Shown: one piece after another, positions 15,815-21,830 of the stretch
Numbering within the stretch: the first letter of the stretch is position 1
Layout: each line of letters opens with the position of its first letter
Source of the DNA: an uncultured bacterium
Lineage (GTDB): Bacteria; Patescibacteriota; Minisyncoccia; Phycocordibacterales; GWA1-40-21
NCBI GenBank assembly: GCA_903824735.1
Contig: CAIJXO010000011.1
Coordinates: 1 to 21,830 of the forward strand
Reading direction: 5' to 3'
Length of the DNA: 21,830 nt
Translations under genes and position numbers: made by a program
Notes under the pieces: model-generated
Database searches by the model: none
What the model was told of the DNA's origin: nothing
The model's input: only the letters and a program-made list of their open reading frames with translations

Positions 15815-16954
15815 ATGGTTGATTTAAAAGTGTTAAACGCGGTTCTAGAACAGCTCGAACAAGAAAGAGGTGTGCCCCGAGCCAAAATGATTGAAGCAAT
15901 TGAAATGTCTATGGCCACCGCCTATAAAAAGGAGTACGGTAAGCGTGGGCAGATTATCCGCGCCCGCTTTGACTTGAATTCGGGAAAAACTGAATTTGAG
16001 CAAGTTAAAGTTGTCGTGGAGAAAGATAAGGTAGTAATGAGCGAAGACAAAGATAAGATAAAAGAGGTTCCAGATGGTGAAGAAGAAGTAGTTTACTTTA
16101 ATCCAGAACATCATATCCTACTCGAAGACGCCAAGAAAATTAAGAAAGGTATCGAGGCGGGTGAAGAAATGATATTCCCTCTTGAAGCTAAGGATGACTT
16201 TAGCCGCATCGCCGCACAAACCGCTAAGCAGGTCATAATCCAAAAACTAAGAGAAGCTGAGAAAGTCTCAGTTTTGGGTGAATACGGCAAAAAAGAGGGT
16301 GAAATCGTCACCGGTAGCGTTCAGAGAATGGAACGTGGCAACATTTTCATTGATATGGGCCGTGCCACCGCTATTTTACCATTTGAAGAGCAAATTCCTG
16401 GTGAAAGATACAAGCAAGGTGAACGCGTTCGTGCTTATCTATATAGAGTAGAAGAGACTCCAAAGGGTATTTTCTTGAAACTTTCCCGTTCTCATCCAAA
16501 ATTCCTAGAAGAATTATTCAAAAGTGAGGCCCCAGAGATTGCCAGTGGTACCGTCGTGATGAAAGCCATTGCTCGTGAAGCTGGTTCCCGCTCCAAAGTC
16601 GCCGTTTTATCAAACGATGCACACATTGATCCAGTCGGTTCCCTTGTGGGCCAACGCGGTGTTCGTGTTGCGACCGTTATGAGTGAGCTTGGTGGTGAGA
16701 AAATTGATATTATCGAATGGTCAGAGGACCCAAAGAGATTTTTGGAGGACGCTCTTTCTCCAGCTAAAATTTTAAACGTTGAAATGAATGATACTGAGAA
16801 AAAAGCGACCGTTGAAGTCGCTCCCGATCAGCAATCACTAGCGATCGGTAAAGGCGGACAAAACGTGCGCCTAGCGGCCAAGCTTACTGGCTGGAAAATC
16901 GATATTAAGTCAAATAATCCACCAGTGGTTGCGGAGGTTGCCGAAGAAAAATAA
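15815..16954 (+). CDS. nusA: Transcription elongation/termination factor NusA
   Basis: Binds RNA polymerase and nascent RNA and modulates pausing, termination and antitermination. The 379-aa protein has an N-terminal polymerase-binding domain (about 1-150), an S1 domain (162-226, EIVTGSVQRMERGNIFIDMG), KH1 (about 229-300, DPVGSLVGQRGVRV) and KH2 (about 305-366, LAIGKGGQNVRLAAKLTGW). It ends shortly after KH2, lacking the C-terminal acidic repeats of enterobacterial NusA, as in most bacteria outside that group. It stands apart from rimP and infB, which flank it in many bacteria; here hppA follows 61 nt downstream. The ATG at 15815 sits behind an AU-rich leader with no Shine-Dalgarno. The upstream promoter and leader hairpin suggest attenuation control. 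Confidence 0.96.
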   Translation: MVDLKVLNAVLEQLEQERGVPRAKMIEAIEMSMATAYKKEYGKRGQIIRARFDLNSGKTEFEQVKVVVEKDKVVMSEDKDKIKEVPDGEEEVVYFNPEHHILLEDAKKIKKGIEAGEEMIFPLEAKDDFSRIAAQTAKQVIIQKLREAEKVSVLGEYGKKEGEIVTGSVQRMERGNIFIDMGRATAILPFEEQIPGERYKQGERVRAYLYRVEETPKGIFLKLSRSHPKFLEELFKSEAPEIASGTVVMKAIAREAGSRSKVAVLSNDAHIDPVGSLVGQRGVRVATVMSELGGEKIDIIEWSEDPKRFLEDALSPAKILNVEMNDTEKKATVEVAPDQQSLAIGKGGQNVRLAAKLTGWKIDIKSNNPPVVAEVAEEK

Positions 16955-17015
16955 AAACGCTATAGTACTTCACTGTATAGTTTAATAGTTATTTATTAAT
17001 AGTTTTAATCAAAAT

Positions 17016-19031
17016 ATGAGTAATTTCATTATCTTCGCCTTGATCGCGGCTGTAATTGCGATTATCTATGGTTTGTTTTTAGCAAAATCTATTCTAAAGA
17101 AAAGCGCTGGAAACGCCCGCATGCAAGAAATTGCTAAGGCGATTCAGGAAGGTGCTGGCGCTTATTTAAATAAGCAATACAAGACGATTGCGGTTATTGC
17201 CGTGATTTTGTTCTTGATCATTGGTTTCATTCCAAAACTTGGTTGGGCAATGGCTATCGGCTTCGTCGTCGGTGCTGTTCTTTCGGGTTTGGCCGGCTAC
17301 ATTGGTATGAACGTTTCAGTTCGAGCAAATGTACGCACCACTGAAGCGGCTCGCAGCGGGCTTTCAGCTGCTCTATCACTTGCCTTCAAAGGAGGGACAG
17401 TGACTGGACTTCTCGTGGTTGGTCTTGCTCTTCTTGGTGTGACCGCTTTCTACGCTATCACGAAAGATATCACCGCTCTTGTCGGTCTTGGCTTCGGTGC
17501 TTCTCTTATTTCTGTCTTTGCTCGCTTGGGTGGAGGTATCTTTACTAAAGCGGCTGATGTCGGTGCTGACCTTGTCGGTAAGCTTGAGGCTGGTATTCCT
17601 GAGGATGATCCCAGAAATCCAGGTGTAATCGCTGATAACGTCGGAGACAATGTCGGTGACTGTGCTGGTATGGCCGCTGACTTGTTTGAAACTTACGCTG
17701 TGACTTCAGTCGCAACTATGCTTTTAGGCTCATTACTTTTCGTTGGATTTGAAAATGCTGTTATCTACCCACTAGCTATTGGTGGTATCGCTATTTTTGC
17801 TTCCATCATCGGTACTTGGTTTGTCCGCATTGGCAAGTCGCAAAACATTATGGGTGCTCTATATAAAGGTTTGATTGCCGCTGGTATTCTTGCCGCTGCT
17901 GCTTTCTACCCTATCACCAAAATGTTGATGGTAAACAATGGCACAGAATACTCAGTTACTGATTTGTTTATTTGTTCAATCGTCGGTCTTCTAGTTACTG
18001 GCGCTTTGGTTGTCATCACTGAATACTTTACTTCGACCAAATATTCCCCAGTTCAGTCAATTGCGAAAGCGTCAGTTTCTGGACACGGTACAAACGTTAT
18101 TCAAGGTTTGGCCATCTCAATGAAATCAACCGCTTGGCCTTTGATTACTATCGTCGTCGGTATTCTTCTTACTTATTACTTCGGTGGTCTTTACGGAATC
18201 GCTGTCGCCGCTATGTCGATGCTTTCAATGACTGGTATTATCGTCGCGATCGACGCTTACGGTCCTATTACTGATAACGCTGGTGGTATTGCAGAGATGG
18301 CTGAGCTACCAAAAGAAGTACGCGATGTTACTGATCCACTTGATGCTGTCGGAAACACCACCAAAGCCGTCACCAAGGGTTACGCCATCGGCTCCGCTGG
18401 TCTTGCCGCTTTAGTACTTTTCGCTTCTTACACTGAAGAAATCGTCAAAGCTGGTAAAACTATTTCATTTGACCTAAGTAATCCTTTTGTTATCGTCGGT
18501 CTCTTTATCGGAGGTCTTCTACCATATTACTTCGGTGCTCTCTGCATGGAAGCCGTCGGTAAAACAGCCGGCAAAGTCGTCGAGGAAGTTCGCCGCCAAT
18601 TCCGCGAGATCAAAGGTATCATGGAAGGAAAGGCAAAGCCTGATTATGCTCAAGCGGTTTCAATCGTAACCGGTGCTGCTATCAAACAAATGATCGCGCC
18701 GGCTTTGATTCCTGTTTTGACTCCAATCGTTGTGGCTCTAGTTTTCGGTAAAGAAAATGGTTTGGTAGTTCTTGGAGGTTTACTTGTCGGTTCGATTATT
18801 ACTGGTCTCTTCGTCGCTATCTCCATGACCTCAGGTGGTGGAGCTTGGGACAATGCCAAGAAGTATATCGAGCAAGGAAACTTTGGTGGTAAAGGTGGCG
18901 ACGCTCACAAGGCGGCTGTTACCGGAGACACTGTCGGTGATCCTTATAAGGACACTGCGGGTCCAGCTATCAACCCAATGATCAAGATCTTAAACATCGT
19001 CGCTTTGATCATCGTCGCGGTCTTAATCTAA
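17016..19031 (+). CDS. hppA: Membrane-bound pyrophosphatase (ion-pumping), K+-independent type
   Basis: Hydrolyses PPi to drive ion export across the cytoplasmic membrane. The 671-aa protein is about 15-16 hydrophobic helices with the family's catalytic loops: [11 protein letters not shown] (181-191), EDDPRNPG (196-203), [19 protein letters not shown] (207-225) and the C-terminal [18 protein letters not shown] (637-654), which hold the Mg-PPi-binding Asp and Lys residues. At the diagnostic GNTTKA motif (446-451) Lys450 replaces the Ala of K+-dependent enzymes; Lys marks the K+-independent class, which in characterised members pumps H+. Codons are strongly biased to GGT and GCT, suggesting high expression. 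The gene follows nusA by 61 nt containing only a weak hairpin and an AU-rich, SD-less leader. A strong terminator lies downstream. Confidence 0.97.
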   Translation: MSNFIIFALIAAVIAIIYGLFLAKSILKKSAGNARMQEIAKAIQEGAGAYLNKQYKTIAVIAVILFLIIGFIPKLGWAMAIGFVVGAVLSGLAGYIGMNVSVRANVRTTEAARSGLSAALSLAFKGGTVTGLLVVGLALLGVTAFYAITKDITALVGLGFGASLISVFARLGGGIFTKAADVGADLVGKLEAGIPEDDPRNPGVIADNVGDNVGDCAGMAADLFETYAVTSVATMLLGSLLFVGFENAVIYPLAIGGIAIFASIIGTWFVRIGKSQNIMGALYKGLIAAGILAAAAFYPITKMLMVNNGTEYSVTDLFICSIVGLLVTGALVVITEYFTSTKYSPVQSIAKASVSGHGTNVIQGLAISMKSTAWPLITIVVGILLTYYFGGLYGIAVAAMSMLSMTGIIVAIDAYGPITDNAGGIAEMAELPKEVRDVTDPLDAVGNTTKAVTKGYAIGSAGLAALVLFASYTEEIVKAGKTISFDLSNPFVIVGLFIGGLLPYYFGALCMEAVGKTAGKVVEEVRRQFREIKGIMEGKAKPDYAQAVSIVTGAAIKQMIAPALIPVLTPIVVALVFGKENGLVVLGGLLVGSIITGLFVAISMTSGGGAWDNAKKYIEQGNFGGKGGDAHKAAVTGDTVGDPYKDTAGPAINPMIKILNIVALIIVAVLI

Positions 19032-19071
19032 CCTCACCCCATCCCTCTCCTTAGAAAAGGAGAGGGGGAAG
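19030..19071 (+). repeat. Palindromic repeat element, copy A
   Basis: A 42-bp element beginning AACCTCACCCC, with a 10-bp perfect stem CCCTCTCCTT / AAGGAGAGGG (19043-19052, 19057-19066) and a 4-base loop. It abuts the hppA stop codon. Nearly the same sequence in the same window orientation lies inside rsmE at 21414-21456. Confidence 0.85.
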
Positions 19072-19077
19072 AAAAAC

Positions 19078-19111
19078 AAAAAATCCACTTCGCTTGCGGG
19101 GTGGGTTTTTT
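19078..19111 (+). terminator. Intrinsic terminator of nusA-hppA
   Basis: AAAAAATCCAC (19078-19088) pairs with GTGGGTTTTTT (19101-19111), 11 bp with one G-U. The loop contains a small CGC-TT-GCG stem, and the 3' arm supplies the T-run. The A-run on the 5' side makes it potentially bidirectional. Confidence 0.8.
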
Positions 19112-19121
19112 GCTATATACT
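19094..19121 (+). promoter_or_regulatory. Possible promoter of the coiled-coil secreted protein
   Basis: TTGCGG (19094-19099), 16-bp spacer, TATACT (19116-19121). The -35 lies in the loop of the preceding terminator. The -10 ends eight bases before the ATG at 19130. Confidence 0.4.
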
Positions 19122-19129
19122 TAATGTAT

Positions 19130-19774
19130 ATGAAAAACACGAAAAAAATATTTGGCTCGCTTCTTTTATTAACTTTATTAGTCCCAGTTTTATCATTTGC
19201 TAAGGATGGTGAGCGTTTAGAAAATCGCGGTCCTAAAATTGACGCTAAACTAGAGCGCGCAAGCACAACCACAATGAGATTTGAAAATCGAGAAAATAAC
19301 ATTGAGAAAATTCGTACCCGCTTGGCCTCGACTACCGCTTCGACAACAGAGAAGAGAATGGAAAGATTAAATGATCGTCTAGAAAAACAGCGCGAGCAAA
19401 TGGGCAAAGCTAAAGAGCGCTTACTTAACCGCGAGACAAAAATCATTGAGACCCTGACCAAGATTGCCGATAAGATTGCCACCAGAATCGATATCCTAGA
19501 AGGTAAAAATCTAGATATGACCGCCGCTAGTGCCAAGCTTGATGAAGCCAATGCTAAATTAGTAGACTTAACAGCCGAAGCCGACGTCCTATCGGCCCTA
19601 GTCGCAACGGAAGTTACTGAAGCAAACAAAGATCAATTGTTTACTGATATCAGAACCGCTCAAGATAAGATTCGAACTCTAGCTAGAGAAACCCACGCTC
19701 TTCTGGTCGATACAGTCAAAGAGATAACCAAGGTTCTACCACAAAGACCAGCGACAACTACTACAACTAATTAA
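19130..19774 (+). CDS. Secreted coiled-coil protein of unknown function
   Basis: A 214-aa protein with a good signal peptide (MKNTKK, then a hydrophobic stretch to about residue 22, with a likely cut near SFAKD). The mature part is highly charged and almost entirely helical: heptad-like Arg/Glu/Leu stretches from about 50 to 110 (ERLNDRLEKQREQMGKAKER) and again from 115 to 195, with a Thr-rich tail. No enzymatic motif or cysteine is seen. Periplasmic-type coiled-coil proteins like this are frequent in CPR genomes without assigned function. The start at 19130 gives a clean signal peptide; an ATG at 19124 would add two residues. It is followed after 21 nt by a small membrane protein, probably co-transcribed. 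Confidence 0.75.
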   Translation: MKNTKKIFGSLLLLTLLVPVLSFAKDGERLENRGPKIDAKLERASTTTMRFENRENNIEKIRTRLASTTASTTEKRMERLNDRLEKQREQMGKAKERLLNRETKIIETLTKIADKIATRIDILEGKNLDMTAASAKLDEANAKLVDLTAEADVLSALVATEVTEANKDQLFTDIRTAQDKIRTLARETHALLVDTVKEITKVLPQRPATTTTTN

Positions 19775-19795
19775 TAATTTAATAAAGCAAATAAT

Positions 19796-20047
19796 ATGGA
19801 AAACGTCACAGTAAACAATGCGCCAGGTGAACCAAAGTCAGGCGGATCGGGAGCCATCATCGGTGTCATTATCATCATAATCTTGATAGTAGCTGGTGGT
19901 TGGTATTTCATCGGTAATCGAGTAGAGCAAGTTCAAGAGCAGAAAGAGGCAGCCAAGACTCTCGAACTCAGTACCGGTACCTCAACTGAGGTTGGAGATA
20001 TTGCTGACGATCTAAAGAATCTAGACGTTAATTCGTTGAATAACTAG
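19796..20047 (+). CDS. Small single-pass membrane protein
   Basis: An 83-aa protein with a Gly/Ser/Pro-rich N-terminus, one very hydrophobic helix (about 19-39, rich in Ile), then a soluble Glu/Gln-rich tail ending DDLKNLDVNSLNN. Lack of a basic start before the helix and the Arg42 after it leave topology uncertain. I do not recognise a family; similar small proteins with a Gly-Thr-Ser linker and a short acidic C-terminal helix seem common in CPR genomes (recollection, not checked). It lies 21 nt after the coiled-coil secreted protein gene, preceded by an AU-rich SD-less leader, so the two are likely an operon. Its stop is immediately followed by the composite palindromic repeat. Confidence 0.7.
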   Translation: MENVTVNNAPGEPKSGGSGAIIGVIIIIILIVAGGWYFIGNRVEQVQEQKEAAKTLELSTGTSTEVGDIADDLKNLDVNSLNN

Positions 20048-20181
20048 CCACCACCTCCCCTCGCGGACTCGGTACTCCTCCTTAAACAAGGAGGAGATTC
20101 GGAGTTACTTAATCTAGAATACTCACGTCTGAATCCCCTCCTTATCCAAGGAGGGGTGGCATTCTGATGACGGGGTGGTGG
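20048..20181 (+). repeat. Composite palindromic (MITE-like) repeat region
   Basis: A 134-bp non-coding block between the small membrane protein and tig. Ends CCACCACC (20048-20055) and GGTGGTGG (20174-20181) are inverted. Inside are two perfect 9-bp hairpins: CTCCTCCTT-AAAC-AAGGAGGAG (20075-20096) with an imperfect extension, and CCCCTCCTT-ATCC-AAGGAGGGG (20135-20156), itself flanked by GAAT/ATTC. It shares the CCTT-loop-AAGG core with the elements at 19030 and 21414. It has no T-run, so it is a poor intrinsic terminator despite its position. Confidence 0.75.
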
Positions 20182-20187
20182 GACAGG

Positions 20188-20215
20188 TTGTGTTTTCTAT
20201 TTATTTTGCTAGACT
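20188..20215 (+). promoter_or_regulatory. Promoter of tig
   Basis: TTGTGT (20188-20193), 16-bp spacer, TGC-TAGACT extended -10 (20210-20215). The -10 ends nine bases before the ATG. AAGGA (20217-20221) is only three bases from the ATG and overlaps the predicted start of transcription, so it is unlikely to work as a normal ribosome site. Confidence 0.55.
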
Positions 20216-20224
20216 CAAGGAATT

Positions 20225-21286
20225 ATGAAAAATAAAGAAAATAAAACAAAGTTTAAGATTGCTGGTGCCAAAGAGCTACCGGATTCAGAAGTAGAAATCA
20301 GCGCCGAGATCGAAGCGAAAGATATCGAGAATTATCGCGCAAAAGCAATCGCTAAAATTCAGAAAGATTTAAGCTTGCCTGGTTTCCGACCAGGTCATGT
20401 TCCAGAAGCGATGCTCGTAAAGCATGTCGGTGAACTTTACATTTACAATGAGATGGCCGAGATGGCGATCAATGAAAGCTTCCCCGATATAATTTTAGAG
20501 AGCAAGGCCAATTTTATTGCCATGCCGAATATTCAGATCACAAAGATCGCAGAAAAGAATCCGGTCGCTTTTAAAATCGTCGGACCAGTATTACCAGAAA
20601 TTAAATTACCAAATTATAAGAAAATCGCGAAATCTGAAAACTCTACCAAAGACGAACCAGTCGAAGCTACCGATCAAGAGCTCACTGAAACTGTCGAAGA
20701 GATACGCAAAAACTTTGCACTCCGAAATCACGAACACAAAGAGGGTGATGATCACGAGAATCTCCCCCTACCGGAATTGAATGAGGAGTTTGTAAAAAAA
20801 CTTGGTAAGTTTGAAAGTGTTGAAGATTTCAAAAATAAGATTAAAGAGGGTATAAAAAAAGAAAAAGAATTTAAAGCAAAAGATAAAAAGCGTTTGGCGA
20901 TTATTGAAAAAATAATTGCCGAGACTAAAGTTTCAATGCCAAAGATCTTAGTCGAAAGTGAACTACGAAAAATGCAGGCACAATTTGAAGATGATATTGC
21001 TCGTGCTGGTTTGAAAGTTGATGACTACTTAAAACATCTAAAGAAAACTAAAGAAGATTTAAACAAGGAGTGGATGCCTGATGCCGAAAAGCGCGCCAAA
21101 CTACAATTAGTAATTACCAAAATCGCACTTGAAGAAAAAATCGAAGCTGATAAAACAGCAGTTGATAAAGAAGTCGATAATCTCTTGAAAGTATATAAAG
21201 ATGCAACCGAAGATCGCACGCGCGCTTATGTAGAGATGATGCTGACAAATGAAAAAGTTTTCGAGTGGCTAGAAGCTCAGAAATAG
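20225..21286 (+). CDS. tig: Trigger factor lacking the PPIase domain
   Basis: Ribosome-associated chaperone that meets nascent chains at the exit tunnel. The N-terminal ribosome-binding domain is clear, with the signature GFRPGHVP at 53-60 and the typical KIQKDLSLPGF lead-in. The C-terminal chaperone domain is also clear: PLPELNEEFVKKLGKFESVE (181-200) matches the segment that normally follows the PPIase domain, and long helices run to the end. The FKBP-type PPIase domain itself, about 100 residues in standard 430-aa trigger factors, is absent: VEEIRKNFA (157-165) runs through a short His/Asp/Glu linker (NHEHKEGDDHENL, 168-180) straight into the C-terminal domain, giving 353 aa. The gene has its own promoter and its last 18 bp overlap the convergent rsmE. 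Confidence 0.9.
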   Translation: MKNKENKTKFKIAGAKELPDSEVEISAEIEAKDIENYRAKAIAKIQKDLSLPGFRPGHVPEAMLVKHVGELYIYNEMAEMAINESFPDIILESKANFIAMPNIQITKIAEKNPVAFKIVGPVLPEIKLPNYKKIAKSENSTKDEPVEATDQELTETVEEIRKNFALRNHEHKEGDDHENLPLPELNEEFVKKLGKFESVEDFKNKIKEGIKKEKEFKAKDKKRLAIIEKIIAETKVSMPKILVESELRKMQAQFEDDIARAGLKVDDYLKHLKKTKEDLNKEWMPDAEKRAKLQLVITKIALEEKIEADKTAVDKEVDNLLKVYKDATEDRTRAYVEMMLTNEKVFEWLEAQK

Positions 21287-21830
21287 AGCACTTGCCACAA
21301 CCGCCGCGGTCTCGGCTCGTAAAATATTTTGACCTAAAGAACACAATTGAACATTGTGTTCTTTAAATAGAGCGATTTCCTTTTCGGTCCAGCCTCCTTC
21401 AGGACCTAAGAACAACCTCACCCCCGCCCTCTCCTTAACCAAGGAGAGGGGGTAAGATGGAAGACCAGGAGTGGTGTGAAACGCGATGGAAACCTCGTTT
21501 TGGCTTTTTGCTTGTGAAACAAGGGTTTCGAGGGTGTCATGTGGATAAATAAGGGGTAATGTTACACGGCCACTCTGCTCACTCGCCTCTTTTACAATTT
21601 TGTTTAATCTCTCAAGATTAATGTCTTTCTTTTCACTTCTATCGGACACTAGCGGGTGAATCTCGTCGACGCCAAGCTCAGTACACTTCTCGACAGCCAG
21701 TTCAAAGTTTCCTTTCTTAATTAAAGCTAAGTAAAGTGAAACTTTCTTCTTTCCTTCTTCGCTTTTTCTTTTATCTACTGTCTCAACTATTTTCAAAACC
21801 AATTCTTTTTTAGAAAGTGAAACAATTTCA
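21269..21830 (-). CDS. rsmE: 16S rRNA m3U1498 methyltransferase RsmE, partial (5' end outside window)
   Basis: SPOUT-family enzyme that methylates N3 of U1498 of 16S rRNA using SAM. Only the C-terminal catalytic part is in the window; the frame stays open to base 21830, so the gene is cut by the window edge and the N-terminal PUA-like domain lies beyond. A TTG at 21802 is in frame but is not the start. Visible motifs in order: ELAVEKCTELGVDEIHPL, SDRSEKK, KEASEQSGR, the SAM-site LGPEGGWTEKE, and LGQNILRAETAAVVA, all typical of RsmE. An extra segment, SYPLSLVKERAGV, just before LGPEGG is encoded by a palindromic repeat element (21414-21456). The catalytic knot looks intact. The stop overlaps the end of tig by 18 bp. 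Confidence 0.9.
   Translation of the reverse strand, partial: EIVSLSKKELVLKIVETVDKRKSEEGKKKVSLYLALIKKGNFELAVEKCTELGVDEIHPLVSDRSEKKDINLERLNKIVKEASEQSGRVTLPLIYPHDTLETLVSQAKSQNEVSIAFHTTPGLPSYPLSLVKERAGVRLFLGPEGGWTEKEIALFKEHNVQLCSLGQNILRAETAAVVASALFLSF
21414..21456 (+). repeat. Palindromic repeat element inside rsmE, copy C
   Basis: Begins AACCTCACCCC and has the stem CCCTCTCCTT / AAGGAGAGGG (21427-21436, 21441-21450) with a 4-base loop; it matches copy A at 19030-19071 except for two bases before the stem, the loop, and the last few bases. It lies antisense to rsmE and keeps the reading frame open. Confidence 0.85.

Noticed and set aside
16960..16983. Hairpin between nusA and hppA as terminator
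   Set aside because: Only five or six A/T-rich pairs around CTATA/TATAG with no clear T-run; too weak to call.
19051..19629. 192-aa minus-strand open frame antisense to the coiled-coil protein gene
   Set aside because: Composition (runs of Arg, Ser, Leu, Val) is the shadow of the charged coiled-coil gene; no start signal, motif or signal peptide.
20048..20181. CRISPR array
   Set aside because: Only two hairpins of different sequence, no regular repeat-spacer pattern and no cas genes.
20048..20181. Intrinsic terminator for the 83-aa gene
   Set aside because: Neither hairpin is followed by a T-run; the inverted ends and related copies fit a repeat element better.
21802..21802. TTG at 21802 as the true start of rsmE
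   Set aside because: The frame stays open to the window edge and the protein would lack the N-terminal PUA-like domain normal for RsmE; the gene is simply cut off.

Overview
This window looks like a chromosomal segment of a Patescibacteria/CPR bacterium, most likely Parcubacteria-like. That assignment is inference from style, not from a marker phylogeny. The reasons are: very compact gene packing with no intergenic gap above about 180 bp; mostly SD-less AU-rich or near-leaderless starts; stripped-down versions of conserved proteins (a trigger factor without its PPIase domain, a 379-aa NusA, a PilB without its zinc-binding cysteines); a type IV pilus locus beside very large LamG-type surface proteins; and short GC-rich palindromic repeats around CCTT-loop-AAGG cores. 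I see no rRNA, tRNA, CRISPR array, IS element or transposase.

Layout. (1) 18-1785, minus strand: tpiA followed by an overlapping CapA-like metallophosphatase gene. (2) 1828-5548, plus strand: three overlapping or abutting genes with prepilin-type N-termini, resembling a GspI-GspJ-GspK/PilX minor-pilin series; the first is a 580-aa pilin fused to Ig-like modules. (3) 15690-5550, minus strand: a co-directional run of a small Cys-repeat membrane protein, a 1505-aa secreted discoidin/LamG/PKD protein, a TPR lipoprotein-like or membrane-anchored protein, a 393-aa secreted protein, then pilB and pilC. The 1505-aa and 393-aa proteins end in the same roughly 100-residue module. The pilBC tail meets the pilin operon tail to tail with one base between stop codons. 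(4) 15717-19111, plus strand: nusA, preceded by a near-consensus promoter and a terminator-like leader hairpin, then hppA (membrane pyrophosphatase) and a strong terminator. (5) 19130-20047: two small envelope proteins. (6) 20048-20181: a composite palindromic, MITE-like repeat. (7) 20225-21286: a PPIase-less trigger factor. (8) 21269 to the edge, minus strand: the C-terminal part of RsmE, interrupted in frame by a palindromic element also present downstream of hppA.

How the genes work together. PilB powers and PilC anchors a type IV pilus or pseudopilus. The three prepilin-like proteins look like its tip or initiation complex, with large adhesive domains. The LamG/discoidin protein and its paralogous-tail partner are plausible attachment factors for an episymbiont that binds a host cell. 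The rest is housekeeping: glycolysis (TpiA), transcription elongation (NusA), proton pumping from PPi (HppA), nascent-chain folding (Tig) and 16S rRNA methylation (RsmE).

The best candidates for something under-described are the shared C-terminal module on the two surface proteins in the pilBC gene run, the fused pilin-adhesin tip operon, the palindromic element living in frame inside rsmE, and the recurrent placement of -10 boxes 7-9 nt from start codons.
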